From: an uncultured Lachnospiraceae bacterium
GTDB lineage: Bacteria; Bacillota; Clostridia; Lachnospirales; Lachnospiraceae
Assembly (NCBI GenBank): GCA_910587085.1
Contig: CAJUMC010000005.1
Coordinates: 52,751-116,750 of the forward strand
DNA: 64,000 nt
Reading direction: 5' to 3'
Shown here: positions 1 through 9,308 of the stretch, in pieces
How the letters are laid out: each line of letters begins with the position of its first letter
How positions within the stretch are numbered: position 1 is the stretch's first letter
Translations under genes and position numbers: made by a program
Notes under the pieces: generated by a model
What the model saw: only the letters and a program-made list of their open reading frames with translations
Told to the model about the DNA's origin: nothing
Database searches by the model: none

Positions 1-576
1 AAGTTCATCCACGCTGACCGGAATATGGCCGAACGCCTGCACGGCGTCCGTGTGCAAACAGATTCCGCGCTCACGCGCCAGCTGCCCGATCTCGGCGACC
101 GGCTGCAGCGTCCCGATCTCATTGTTGGCCGTCATCACCGATATCAGTACCGTATCCGGCGATGCCGCGCGCCGGATCTCGTCGAGCCGGACAATCCCGC
201 TCTCGTCCACCCCCGCATAGGTGACGCGGCAGCCCTCCTGCTCCAGCTGCGCGCAGGTGTGCAGCACTGCGTGATGCTCGATCTTCGTCGTAATAATATG
301 CCTTCCCCGCTCCCTCTGCTGTTTTGCGATGCCGCGCAGCGCCCAGTTATCCGACTCGGAGCCGCCCGAGGTAAAATAGATTTCCGACGGTTCGCAGCCG
401 AGCATGGATGCGATCGTCTCTCTCGCCTCGGCCACGGCCTTTTTGCTCTTCATGGAAAGCCCGTAGATGCCGGAAGGATTTCCGTAGCTTCCGCAGAAAT
501 ACGGCCGCATCGCCTCCAGCACGCCCTCGCTGACCGGCGTCGTCGCCGCATTATCCATATATATCAGTTGTTCCAT
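1..576 (-). CDS. cysteine desulfurase (NifS/IscS family), 3' part outside window
   Basis: PLP-dependent enzyme that takes sulfur from cysteine for Fe-S clusters or tRNA thiolation. The reverse strand from 576 reads MEQLIYMDNAATTPVSEGVL, then a SGGSESDNWAL block, a TKIEHHAVLHTC block carrying the conserved HH before the PLP-binding region, and MTANNEIGTLQPV, all hallmarks of the NifS/IscS group of class V aminotransferases. About 192 N-terminal residues are present; the catalytic lysine and cysteine loop lie beyond base 1. The ATG at 576 has a purine-rich upstream stretch (GGAAGG, AAGGG), but the ATG seven codons later (MDNAATT) is also a usual family start. A well-spaced sigma-A promoter lies upstream at 675-703. 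Which subfamily it serves (IscS, NifS or the ThiI partner) cannot be told from this part. Confidence 0.9.
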   Translation of the reverse strand, partial: MEQLIYMDNAATTPVSEGVLEAMRPYFCGSYGNPSGIYGLSMKSKKAVAEARETIASMLGCEPSEIYFTSGGSESDNWALRGIAKQQRERGRHIITTKIEHHAVLHTCAQLEQEGCRVTYAGVDESGIVRLDEIRRAASPDTVLISVMTANNEIGTLQPVAEIGQLARERGICLHTDAVQAFGHIPVSVDEL

Positions 577-674
577 CGTCCCTTATCCATCCTTCCAAAA
601 TGCTATTACCTATTTTATGCAGAAACCGCAGATCGGTTTCCAAAAACGACAGCAGAATATATCAACAGGATAGA

Positions 675-703
675 ATTATACAACATTGTAATTCCGCTTG
701 CAA
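675..703 (-). promoter_or_regulatory. sigma-A promoter of the cysteine desulfurase gene
   Basis: On the reverse strand TTGCAA (698-703) and TATAAT (675-680) are separated by exactly 17 bases. The start codon of the desulfurase lies about 100 bases downstream. Confidence 0.6.
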
Positions 704-771
704 GCCGCTAATATGGATCGCAGAGACAATTATGCATCAGTGCCGCTCCGGCGGCAGATACGGAGGACATC

Positions 772-2454
772 ATGCAATACCGCAGACTAAAAAAACAACT
801 TTGCTGTTTTACGGCCGCTGCCGCAATGCTCGGCCTTGCCGCATGCGGAAACGGTTCGGACAGCCCGGACACGCCTTCCCCTACCGCCCCGGCTGAAGGC
901 TCGCAGGCTCCGACTGCAATCACACCGACGGACGGGCCGTCGGACAACGAGGACAACCAGGACAATCAGGGAGGAAATGACGATATGACAGACGCAGAAA
1001 ATGCACTTGCCGCTAAATTCGAGGGAATCAAGCTCGCCGAAACCCTGAAGCGGGATTCGTACAACAACCCGGTAATGACCCAGCGCTTCGGTGCAGATCC
1101 ATACGCGCTTGTTTACGACGGACGGGTGTATCTCTATATGACGGGCGACATTTACGAATATGAGGCCGACGGCACCATTAAAACAAACAGCTACGGAAAG
1201 ATCCAGGGCATCAACGTGATCTCCTCCTCCGATCTCGTCAACTGGACGGATCACGGCACGGTCTACGTTGCCGGCCGCGACGGCTCCGCGACCTGGGCCA
1301 ACAATTCCTGGGCTCCGGCGGCGGCCTGCAAGGAAATCGACGGAAAAATGAAATTCTTCCTCTACTTCGCGAACAGCGGCGGCGGCATCGGCGTTTTAAG
1401 CGCGGACAGCCCGGTCGGTCCGTTCGTCGATCCGATCAAAAGAGCGCTTGTTTCCCACTCCACTCCAAACTGCGCCGGCGTAACCTGGATGTTCGATCCG
1501 GCCGTGCTTATGGATGATGACGGACGCGCTTATCTGTATTTCGGCGGCGGCATCCCGAACAATCAGTTTGCGAATCCGGGCACGGCGCGTGCGGTGGAGC
1601 TCGGCGAGGATATGGTCAGCATCGTCGGCGCTCCGGTGGCGCTCGATGTCCCGTATCTGTTTGAGGATTCCGGGATCAATAAAATCGGGGATACATATTA
1701 TTATTCATACTGCACAAACTGGAATGTGGACGAGGAGGGCGCACAGAAATACGGCATACGCAACGCGCATATCGCCTACATGACAAGCGACAGCCCGCTC
1801 GGACCGTTCACCTTCCAGGGCTCCATCCTCAAAAACCCGGGCGATTTCTTCGGATGCTACGGAAATAACCATCACTGCATGTTTGAGTTTAACGGAAACT
1901 GGTACATCGCTTACCACACACAGGTGCTTGAGCGGACGATCGGCATTGACAAGGGCTACCGCTGCACGCATATCGACGCGGTTACGGTCAACGAGGACGG
2001 CACGATCGCTCCGATTATGGCGACAAAGCCGGGCGTGGGCGGCGACGGCTATCTGAATCCGTTTGAGAAGACGGAGGCGGAAACCATCCATAACATGGCG
2101 GGCCTGAACACAACGCAGTACGGCGCCCAGAGCACCTATTACGGCTCCGGCAACATGATTCTGAACGAAATTCATACCGGCGACTGGCTTATGGTTTCCG
2201 GCGCGGATTTCGGCGAGGGGGCAAAATCCTTTACGGCCAGCGTGCATGCCGACGAAGGCGCCTATGGAATTATCAAGGTATGTCTGGACAAGGCCGACGG
2301 CGATGCCATTGCTTATCTTGAGGTCAGCCCGGACGGCTCCGCAGAATTCCGGGAGGAAACCTGCGAGCTGATCGCGGAAGCTTCCGGCCAGCATAAGCTG
2401 TATTTTGTATTTTATGGAGAGGGCTATACGGTGGATTACTGGTTCTTCCAGTAA
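772..2454 (+). CDS. GH43 lipoprotein (arabinofuranosidase/xylosidase-like) with C-terminal CBM6-like domain
   Basis: Extracellular, membrane-anchored glycosidase probably acting on arabinoxylan side chains. Residues 1-25 form a lipoprotein signal peptide with lipobox LAAC (Cys25), followed by a Pro/Thr/Asp/Asn-rich linker to about residue 75. The five-bladed propeller spans about 90-430. The three expected GH43 acids are visible: Asp109 (FGADPYALV, base), Asp242 (MFDPAVLMDDDG, pKa modulator) and Glu298 (LFEDSG, acid). The C-terminal about 130 residues (PFEKTEAETIHNMAGL onward) resemble a CBM6-type sandwich. The ATG at 772 has a good GGAGG site seven bases upstream. A second, cytoplasmic GH43 gene follows 177 bases later in the same direction, suggesting surface cleavage followed by intracellular breakdown. 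Exact substrate is inferred. Confidence 0.85.
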   Translation: MQYRRLKKQLCCFTAAAAMLGLAACGNGSDSPDTPSPTAPAEGSQAPTAITPTDGPSDNEDNQDNQGGNDDMTDAENALAAKFEGIKLAETLKRDSYNNPVMTQRFGADPYALVYDGRVYLYMTGDIYEYEADGTIKTNSYGKIQGINVISSSDLVNWTDHGTVYVAGRDGSATWANNSWAPAAACKEIDGKMKFFLYFANSGGGIGVLSADSPVGPFVDPIKRALVSHSTPNCAGVTWMFDPAVLMDDDGRAYLYFGGGIPNNQFANPGTARAVELGEDMVSIVGAPVALDVPYLFEDSGINKIGDTYYYSYCTNWNVDEEGAQKYGIRNAHIAYMTSDSPLGPFTFQGSILKNPGDFFGCYGNNHHCMFEFNGNWYIAYHTQVLERTIGIDKGYRCTHIDAVTVNEDGTIAPIMATKPGVGGDGYLNPFEKTEAETIHNMAGLNTTQYGAQSTYYGSGNMILNEIHTGDWLMVSGADFGEGAKSFTASVHADEGAYGIIKVCLDKADGDAIAYLEVSPDGSAEFREETCELIAEASGQHKLYFVFYGEGYTVDYWFFQ

Positions 2455-2631
2455 GCTGCCGAAGACGTTTCGGAAAAACCGCCCATGCAGAGAGGCGGTA
2501 TACCGATACAGATAAAACAGAGGTTTCCATTACCGGAAAATTGTCTGCGCAGAGAGACGACATCCTGGGACTGCGTTCCCGGAAAGCTTTCTGCGCAGAC
2601 GGCATTCCCACACATTATCAGGAGAACGGCT

Positions 2632-4245
2632 ATGGCATACAATCCAATTCTGAAGCTTGATTATCCCGACCCGGACGTGATCCGCGCCGAGGATACCTAT
2701 TATATGATCAGCACGACAATGCATTTCATGCCGGGCGGGGTGATCCTGCGATCCTACGATCTGGTACACTGGGAGATTGCATCCTACCTGTACGATATTC
2801 TCGAGGACACGCCGGCCGCAAGGCTTGAGGACGGACAAAATATCTACGGAAAGGGCATGTGGGCGGCATCTCTGCGCTACCACGAAGGCACCTTTTACGC
2901 CTGCTTTGTCGCAAACGATACCGGAAAAACCTATCTGTACCGCTCTGAGAACATAGAAGGGCCGTGGAGAAAATCATGTATCGAGGGCTTCTACCACGAC
3001 TGCTCCCTGCTCTTCGACGACGGGCGCGTCTACATCGCCTACGGCAATACGGATATCTGGCTGACGGAGCTCGACAGCGAACTGACCGGGCCGAAGCCGG
3101 GCGGGCTGCACCGGCTTCTCGTTTCGGACAACCGCAACCGCGTCGGTCTCGGCTATGAGGGAGCCCATCTGTACAAAATTAACGGGAAATACTATCTCTT
3201 TTTGATTCACTGGCCGAACCACGGCACACGCAGGCGCACAGAGGCCTGCTTTATTTCCGATTCCCTGACCGACACTTTTATCGGAAGGGATATTATGGAT
3301 GATGATATGGGATATTTCAATGCAGGCGTCGCACAGGGCGGTGTTGTCGACACTCCGGACGGCCAGTGGTATGCTATGCTGTTTCAGGATTACGGCGCAC
3401 TCGGGCGCATCCCGGTGCTTGTTCCGGTTGATTTCGATGATTCCTTCCCGGTTCTGGGCAACGGCGGCAAAGTGCCGCGCAAACTCAAACTTCCGAGCAC
3501 ACGGCCGGGATACCTCTATGCGCCGCTTTACGGCAGCGACGATTTCCGCTGTCCGCCGGAGGCGGACGGCAGGGCTAAGCTTAAGTCCTTCTGGCAGTGG
3601 AATCATATTCCGAACCCTGCCCTCTGGTCCATCACCCGGAAAACAGACGGCGCAGGTTCCGAAGGCGGCTGCTATACCATTACATCCGGCCAGCTTGCCT
3701 CCAATGTCACACAGGCAGTCAACACGCTGACCCAGCGGCTTGTGGGCCCGCACAGCCTCGTTACCGTAACGCTGGACGGCAGCGGCCTGAATGACGGGGA
3801 CGTCGCCGGTCTGGTGGCGCTTCAGGGCTGTTACGCACTGGTCGGGCTGACGCGCGAAAACGGCCGGTACTATGTGGTTATGATGGAGCGCAATCCCGAG
3901 GAGGAACCGCTGCTGCGCGGTGTGAAGCCGAACTACGACGGCATTGTGACGGCGCGCGAGGAGGTGGATTCGCCGGTTGTCACGCTCCGCATGGATGCCT
4001 GCTTTGAAAACCGCCGGGATGAGGCAAGCTTCTTTTACACAGAAGAGACCTGCTCCGCAGAACCGGAGAAGTCGCTGTCCGGCGGTACGGTCCCGGTATT
4101 CCGGCCGATCGGCGAGGCGCATCAGCTCTATTTCCGGCTTGACCATTTTACCGGATGCCGGGCCGGACTGTTTCTGTACTCCACTGCCGTTACGGGCGGC
4201 AGCGCAGCATTTTCTGATTTTCGTTTTGAGGCGGCGAGGGAATAA
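2632..4245 (+). CDS. GH43 beta-xylosidase-like enzyme, cytoplasmic
   Basis: Glycoside hydrolase of the GH43 xylosidase type, 537 residues, no signal peptide. The open frame extends further upstream, but the ATG at 2632 is chosen because AGGAG lies eight bases before it and the product then starts MAYNPILKLDYPDPDVIRAE, the usual family N-terminus. Catalytic acids are in place: Asp13 (YPDPDVI), Asp123 (YHDCSLLFDD) and Glu176 (GYEGAHLY). Residues about 310-537 match the concanavalin-like C-terminal domain of these enzymes (KSFWQWNHIPNPALWS, then the beta-sandwich). Probably hydrolyses xylo- or arabino-oligosaccharides taken up after the action of the upstream lipoprotein; no transporter gene is adjacent. 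Exact specificity cannot be read from the sequence. Confidence 0.85.
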   Translation: MAYNPILKLDYPDPDVIRAEDTYYMISTTMHFMPGGVILRSYDLVHWEIASYLYDILEDTPAARLEDGQNIYGKGMWAASLRYHEGTFYACFVANDTGKTYLYRSENIEGPWRKSCIEGFYHDCSLLFDDGRVYIAYGNTDIWLTELDSELTGPKPGGLHRLLVSDNRNRVGLGYEGAHLYKINGKYYLFLIHWPNHGTRRRTEACFISDSLTDTFIGRDIMDDDMGYFNAGVAQGGVVDTPDGQWYAMLFQDYGALGRIPVLVPVDFDDSFPVLGNGGKVPRKLKLPSTRPGYLYAPLYGSDDFRCPPEADGRAKLKSFWQWNHIPNPALWSITRKTDGAGSEGGCYTITSGQLASNVTQAVNTLTQRLVGPHSLVTVTLDGSGLNDGDVAGLVALQGCYALVGLTRENGRYYVVMMERNPEEEPLLRGVKPNYDGIVTAREEVDSPVVTLRMDACFENRRDEASFFYTEETCSAEPEKSLSGGTVPVFRPIGEAHQLYFRLDHFTGCRAGLFLYSTAVTGGSAAFSDFRFEAARE

Positions 4246-4306
4246 TATCCCCGCCGCTTCCGGCATATACTGAACGGAAAAACGAATTGCGGGGCATGTA
4301 CCATAT

Positions 4307-5950
4307 ATGACGCATCCAGTTCAGAAAGCCGGCAGGCTGTTAAAAAACAATATGATTGCAGGTACCCTTCTTCTGACCTGCGCGGGACTGATTACCCGCA
4401 TCATCGGATTTTTCTACCGGATATTCCTTTCCAACGCGCTTGGGGCGAGACTGCTTGGAATTTACCAGCTGATTTTCCCCGTCTACGGAATATGCTTTAC
4501 CGTCTTCGCTTCCGGAATCCAGACCGCGATTTCCAAGGAGGTTGCGGAGAAGCAGGCAATGCGCGATACGCGCGGAACCGGGCGCTTTCTGCTTACGGGG
4601 ACGCTGCTTTCCGTCGCGCTGGCTCTGCTGCTCTCCGTACTGCTCTTTTTTTCCTGTCATCTCACTGCCGATCTTCTCCTGCATGAGCCGGAGTGCGCCG
4701 AAAGCCTGCGCCTGCTGTCCGTCGCCTTTCCGCTGTGCGGCATAACTTCCTGCATCAGCGGCTACTGCTACGGCAGAAAGCGTTCCTTTGTTCCGGCAAC
4801 CTCCCAGCTTGCGGAGCAGATTGTGCGCGTGATTTTCCTGATGCTCGTCTCCTCCTCCGTTCCGGTCACCTGCGAGCTTGCAATTATCGCCCTGCTGGCC
4901 GGCGAGCTCTCCTCCTGCGTCTATTCCTCCCTCGGGCTGCTCCTTATGCGCCGGAAGGAAAAAAGATGCGCCCTGCGGATGAACAGACAGGGCACGCACA
5001 GCGCCGGAAAAAACAGGCAGCCGGCGGAAACCGACCGGAAAGACGGTCAAACCGGGCAGAGTGCCCGCACCGCCCGCGGCGCCAAGCCGCGCTCCGATCT
5101 GAGAAGGCTTCTGAAAACAAGTGTTCCGCTTACGACCAACCGCCTGTTTATCAATATTCTACATAGCTTTGAAGCCTTCCTTGTACCGCTTACCCTGCGG
5201 CGATACGGCATGAGCCGTGACGAAGCTCTGAGTATTTTCGGCATTCTGAGCGGCATGACCATGTCCTTTCTGATGTTTCCGGGCACGCTGACAAACTCTC
5301 TCTCCGTGCTGCTGCTGCCCGCTGTATCCGAGGCGAGCGCCCGGGATAACAGAAGAGGACTTGCCCGGTCGATATCCTTATCCGTCAAATACAGCGTTCT
5401 GCTCGGCGTATTCGCCGGCTTTACCTTCTTCTTTTTCGGAGAAGAACTGGGCGTTGTTGTATTTCACGAGGAAAAGGCCGGCATTTATCTTGCCTGCCTT
5501 TCCTTTCTGTGCCCGATTCTCTATGTTTCGACAACCCTGTCCAGCATTCTGAACGGACTTGACAAAATGAACCTGACTTTCCTTTCCTCCGTGCTCGGGC
5601 TTACCCTGCGTGTCATTCTGTTCGGCGCGCTGATCCCCCGTCTGTCCGTCTACGGCTATTTTGTGAGCCTGCTTGTCAGTCAGCTTCTTATGACACTGTT
5701 CGACCTTATTCTGATTCGGCGCCTGGTGTCCTTTTCCTTTGACGCTGTCAATACGATTGTCAAGCCGTCGATCGTCCTGCTGGCCGCCGCCTCCTTTTTC
5801 TTCCGCATGTACGAATTTCTTGCCGTGCAGACCTCCCTCCCCCGTCTGCTTCTGCTCGGCGCATGCGGAGCCGTAATGACCATCTGCTCGCTTGGACTTT
5901 TTGCCGCCACCGGGATCTTCCGGCGGGAAGAGTTCGGCGCGGGCATATAA
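4307..5950 (+). CDS. polysaccharide/lipid II flippase-like protein, SpoVB family
   Basis: Integral membrane protein of the MATE-like/MVF superfamily, 547 residues with about 14 predicted membrane segments. The N-terminus (KNNMIAGTLLLTCAGLITRIIGFFYRIFLSNALGARLLGIYQLIFPVYG, residues 13-62) matches SpoVB/YkvU-type stage V sporulation proteins, thought to flip a lipid-linked precursor for the spore cortex. A hydrophilic loop at about 223-265 (rich in Lys, Arg, Gln, Gly) separates two halves, longer than usual. The start at 4307 has only a weak GGGG site; Met16 is an alternative. It stands alone between the GH43 genes and rsgA, which is convergent. Spore function is inferred from family and from the other sporulation genes nearby. 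Confidence 0.75.
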   Translation: MTHPVQKAGRLLKNNMIAGTLLLTCAGLITRIIGFFYRIFLSNALGARLLGIYQLIFPVYGICFTVFASGIQTAISKEVAEKQAMRDTRGTGRFLLTGTLLSVALALLLSVLLFFSCHLTADLLLHEPECAESLRLLSVAFPLCGITSCISGYCYGRKRSFVPATSQLAEQIVRVIFLMLVSSSVPVTCELAIIALLAGELSSCVYSSLGLLLMRRKEKRCALRMNRQGTHSAGKNRQPAETDRKDGQTGQSARTARGAKPRSDLRRLLKTSVPLTTNRLFINILHSFEAFLVPLTLRRYGMSRDEALSIFGILSGMTMSFLMFPGTLTNSLSVLLLPAVSEASARDNRRGLARSISLSVKYSVLLGVFAGFTFFFFGEELGVVVFHEEKAGIYLACLSFLCPILYVSTTLSSILNGLDKMNLTFLSSVLGLTLRVILFGALIPRLSVYGYFVSLLVSQLLMTLFDLILIRRLVSFSFDAVNTIVKPSIVLLAAASFFFRMYEFLAVQTSLPRLLLLGACGAVMTICSLGLFAATGIFRREEFGAGI

Positions 5951-5995
5951 GGGAATCTCTCTTCCGGTCCGTTTCCCTTTCTGCTCTCCCGCCGC

Positions 5996-7045
5996 TCACT
6001 CGTCCGCACGCCATCTTCTCTCCCGCTTGCCGTATTTTCCGGGCCGCTCGAGCCTTTTCAGTCGATGAAGCTCCCGCCCCCGCGCCCTCTTCTCCTCCGT
6101 CAGCAGTGAAGTGTATTCCTCATACTGTTTCGGATCAAGCCTGCCGCTTTCGATTGCCTCCCGCACTGCACAGCCCGGCTCGGTTCTGTGTGTACAGTTT
6201 CCGAAGCGGCACGCAGCGGTCAGCTGCTCAATTTTTCCGAATACTCCGGAAAGCTCTCCCTCCTCCCGGCTCATCATAATTTTCCGCATCCCGGGCGTAT
6301 CCATCAGCATCGCCCCGTTTGGGAGGAAAAAGCACTGTCTTCTCGTTGTCGTATGCCTTCCCTGGGAATCTGCCTCCCGGATGTCCCCGGTTTTCATAAC
6401 TTCCTCCCCCATCAGAGCATTGATCAGGGAGGATTTTCCGACACCGGAAGAGCCGAGAAATACTGCTTTTTTTCCCGGCGTCAGAAGCGCTTTGAGTTCC
6501 TTCAGCCCGATTTCAGCCAAGGTGCTGACCGGAATTACCGGCAGGGAGGGCGCCAGCTCTTCCGCTCTTCTCTGATAATCGGCAAGCTCCTCCCTGCCGA
6601 CCAGATCCGCTTTGGATAGCAGGAGAACGGTCGTTCCACCTGCCTTCGCCGCAGCAGCCAGATAGCGCGTCAGCTTTCCCAGATGGAAATCCCGGTTCAG
6701 CGACATCACAAGAAGCACATAGTCGAAATTGGCGGCCACAGCCTGATCCGGCAGGCCCATTGTCGGATTGGCCCGCAGGAAGCACGATCTGCGGGGAAGC
6801 GTTTCCAGAATTATGCTGTCCCCCGCTGCATTCTTTTCAAAGATCACCTCATCGCCGACGGTCGGAAACAGTGCCTGAGCGCTTCGGTAGTAAGCAGACG
6901 GCTTCAGCACGGCAAAATACCGTTTGTTGAATTTTGGTATGTCTGCTGAAATTTCAAGCTCCAGCAGCTCATAGCGATCTCGGTGTAAAGAAATCACCAT
7001 TCCTTTTCCTGTATTTTCTGAATTATTTTTGTTTGCAATCTCCAT
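5996..7045 (-). CDS. rsgA: ribosome small subunit-dependent GTPase A
   Basis: Circularly permuted GTPase that checks late maturation of the 30S subunit. After an OB-fold N-terminus the motifs occur in permuted order: G4 SKAD (144-147), G1 GSSGVGKS (198-205) and G3 DTPG (249-252). A C-terminal zinc knuckle follows with Cys279, Cys284, His286 and Cys292. The frame is open to 7084, but the ATG at 7045 is preferred because AAAGGGA sits seven bases upstream, giving 349 residues. The first about 15 residues (Asn/Lys rich) are extra compared with typical homologues. Convergent with the SpoVB-like gene; upstream lies a long AT-rich non-coding stretch. Confidence 0.93.
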   Translation of the reverse strand: MEIANKNNSENTGKGMVISLHRDRYELLELEISADIPKFNKRYFAVLKPSAYYRSAQALFPTVGDEVIFEKNAAGDSIILETLPRRSCFLRANPTMGLPDQAVAANFDYVLLVMSLNRDFHLGKLTRYLAAAAKAGGTTVLLLSKADLVGREELADYQRRAEELAPSLPVIPVSTLAEIGLKELKALLTPGKKAVFLGSSGVGKSSLINALMGEEVMKTGDIREADSQGRHTTTRRQCFFLPNGAMLMDTPGMRKIMMSREEGELSGVFGKIEQLTAACRFGNCTHRTEPGCAVREAIESGRLDPKQYEEYTSLLTEEKRARGRELHRLKRLERPGKYGKRERRWRADE

Positions 7046-7290
7046 ATATTCCCTTTCTTTTTCTGTTTTTGTTTCCGCAGTCATTGCTCATACGGCGGGG
7101 CCGGCTTTCCTGCTCAGCAATCTGCGCAGACATCCCTTAATGGAATGTATTTTGCATTCATAATCAATTTAATAGGTCTAGCTTCATTATTAAGAAAAAG
7201 CTATTTTTCTGAATAAATTATTATAGATTATATTTTACAGTCTAAAACATACTGTTTTTTCTATAATCATCTGCAATTGGCACAAATCTG

Positions 7291-7540
7291 CGGAAGGCAG
7301 CTGAAGTTAGCTGAAAATTCCTGAAGTCAACTAGAATTAGCGGAAATCAGCGGAAGTTAACTGAATTGGCTCAAATAAGCTGATTCAACCAATATCAGCG
7401 GCAGCCGGCCAAAGTTAGCTGAATTGACTCAAATCGGCAGCGGCCAGCTAAAATCAGCTGAGGTCAACCCAAAATAAGCGGAAATTAGTCGAAGTCAGCC
7501 GAAATCGACGGAACCCGGCCGAAATCAGCAAAATTTCATA
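7291..7540. repeat. degenerate 10-bp tandem repeat, about 25 units
   Basis: The sequence repeats with a strict period of 10 bases and a consensus near CNGAAATCAG (variants CTGAAGTTAG, CGGAAATCAG, CCGAAATCGA). When it is cut into tens from 7291, nearly every block carries GAA or AAA at positions 3-5 and AG or a close variant at the end. Units have diverged but the phase holds through most of 250 bases. It lies upstream of rsgA, in a region without genes. Confidence 0.75.
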
Positions 7541-7660
7541 ACCGAGCTATTTTTCGCTTATCGTTTCATAAATCTTTACAGCTTTAGGAATAATCGGGAA
7601 GGATTGATTCGGAAAAATCCGGAATATTCTATAAGACAAGTTCACTGAAAATTGCGGAAA

Positions 7661-7701
7661 ATGCCGCGGTAAAAGGAGCTTCTCCTTTGTCACCGCGGCA
7701 T
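7661..7701 (-). terminator. strong hairpin, probable terminator of the esterase transcript
   Basis: ATGCCGCGGT pairs with ACCGCGGCAT, with an inner AAGGAG/CTCCTT stem. Read on the reverse strand it is followed by TTTTCCGCAATTTT, a modest T-rich tail, so it most likely ends the esterase mRNA about 350 bases after its stop. Confidence 0.55.
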
Positions 7702-8052
7702 GTCGCTTTATGGTCTGTTTCAATTATTTACCAATCTGCAGATTTATCTGTCAACATTTTATTATCTTAAATGCCAAATCTAACACAATAAAGTTAATAA
7801 ACAGACAAATCTGCTGCTATTCCTCTGATCCCCTGTCAAACAGGCAGTTCCCGCTGGCCCCTGTATTCAATTTCCTGTGTCTTAACCGCATTTTCTAATT
7901 TTCTCATAGATTTACCAGCTCCTTTCGGGTAATACAGCTCTGCCGACAGCTACAGGCATTATTATAATGTAATCCGCTGAAATTGTCAACGCGCAATTCT
8001 TTTTCGGTTCGGTTTATACACTGTCCAAACATGCTTCTCGTTAAAATTGAAT

Positions 8053-8913
8053 TTACTGTCCGTCCGATGCAAAAAAGATCTGCAGCGCATGATAAAGATG
8101 CAGCTGCCATGCCTTCATATCGTGAACACCGCCGGGTATGGTGAAAAAGTCATAATTCTTTCCCGGAACAAGCTGCGGGCATACAGGCACAGTCCTTTCC
8201 ATAATATCCCAGTGCTCCGCATAAGCCACATCCTTATCGCCATTGCAGCAGAAGAGATAATCCAGCGCTAGCCCTCTGCTTTCGGCCTCCGCCAGCGTTT
8301 TCTGAATGCGCTCCACCTCTCTGTCGCGGTTGCCGTTCGGACCGCAGCAGCCGGAGAACGGACCGTACCAGGAAAACAGATCAAAATTATTATACAGCGC
8401 GGCGCGGTAGGTTGTCATGGAGCCCAGCGAAAGACCGGCAAAAGCACGATGTCTCCGTGTTTGGATCAGATTTTGTTCGGAGACGTCGCCGTCCGTATAT
8501 GTGGAAAATTCGGACTCCACGGCAGGAATCAGATCACGGCGCAGCTCATAGCAGAAATGCTCTGTTACATATTCTGCATCCCGGTCTGTTTCATCCCCGC
8601 GGTAATATGTAGGCGCAGCTATAATGCAAGGCTGGCAGATCTTCCGCTCCATCATATTGTCCAGCATAACTACGGTGTCCGGAAACATTTTAAACCACCA
8701 GTCCTCATTTACCCCGCCGCCATGCAGCAGATACAATACATTGTACTTTTGGCCGGCGCTGTAGCCGTGCGGGAGGTACACCCATGCGCCCTTGTGCAGA
8801 GGCCGGCCGGCATCCCCATCATAGGTATTGGTGTCGTAATCCAATCTTCTTACCTCACCGCGCTTTTCGGTTTCCTGCATCATTTCTGCAGGCAGCTCAT
8901 AAACATATTTCAT
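8053..8913 (-). CDS. esterase, D/CE1 (feruloyl/acetyl xylan esterase-like) family
   Basis: Alpha/beta hydrolase of 286 residues, similar to esterase D-type and CE1 enzymes that remove ferulic or acetic acid from xylan. Visible are the oxyanion region YLLHGGGVNEDWWF (about 60-73), the nucleophile elbow GLSLGS, Asp in CNGDKD and the catalytic His in PGGVHDMKAW near the C-terminus. The start at 8913 has AAGGAAGGAA upstream; the open frame extends 11 codons further without a better site. No signal peptide, so cytoplasmic. With two GH43 enzymes in the same 9 kb it fits arabinoxylan use, although it is not in their operon. A TATAAT (8967-8972, reverse strand) lies upstream with a poor -35. Confidence 0.8.
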   Translation of the reverse strand: MKYVYELPAEMMQETEKRGEVRRLDYDTNTYDGDAGRPLHKGAWVYLPHGYSAGQKYNVLYLLHGGGVNEDWWFKMFPDTVVMLDNMMERKICQPCIIAAPTYYRGDETDRDAEYVTEHFCYELRRDLIPAVESEFSTYTDGDVSEQNLIQTRRHRAFAGLSLGSMTTYRAALYNNFDLFSWYGPFSGCCGPNGNRDREVERIQKTLAEAESRGLALDYLFCCNGDKDVAYAEHWDIMERTVPVCPQLVPGKNYDFFTIPGGVHDMKAWQLHLYHALQIFFASDGQ

Positions 8914-9308
8914 AAAAAATTCCTTCCTTTCCATACTGGTCAGCAATGTATCGTTATTCTTTCATAATTATATCAGATTTCCTTTCTGCCGGCGAATAAA
9001 ATTTTTAATTTTTTAATGATTCTTCCATATTTTCTGTCTTTTCAATTTACCGCTGTACAAGTACAATTTTATCGTAATTTAGCTTCCGCTTCCGGCAGCT
9101 TCTTCCCCTGCGGGATGTTCTGCCCTCCCGTTGTTCCCCCCTTTATTTTTATCTTTTATTAAAGAACGTTTGCCCGAGCGTATGATTTGCGTACTTCGGC
9201 CAGCCCGACATTTTCCCTTTCTTTTATATTTATCGGATTTTTACGCATTTAAGAAAGTATTTATGCCTTATTCACAACTTGCTCACAATTCCCCTTTATA
9301 ATAAAGCC

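Larger units (their letters stand above)
7046..8052. other. gene-free stretch of about 1 kb
   Basis: No credible gene is seen. It holds an AT-rich part (7141-7280), a degenerate 10-bp tandem repeat (7291-7540) and a strong hairpin (7661-7701), all listed separately. The open frames at 7710-7898 and 7904-8110 lack ribosome sites and family-like composition. Confidence 0.7.

Noticed and set aside
2974..4266. 430-codon minus-strand open frame over the second GH43 gene
   Set aside because: Antisense shadow; the plus frame has all GH43 catalytic acids.
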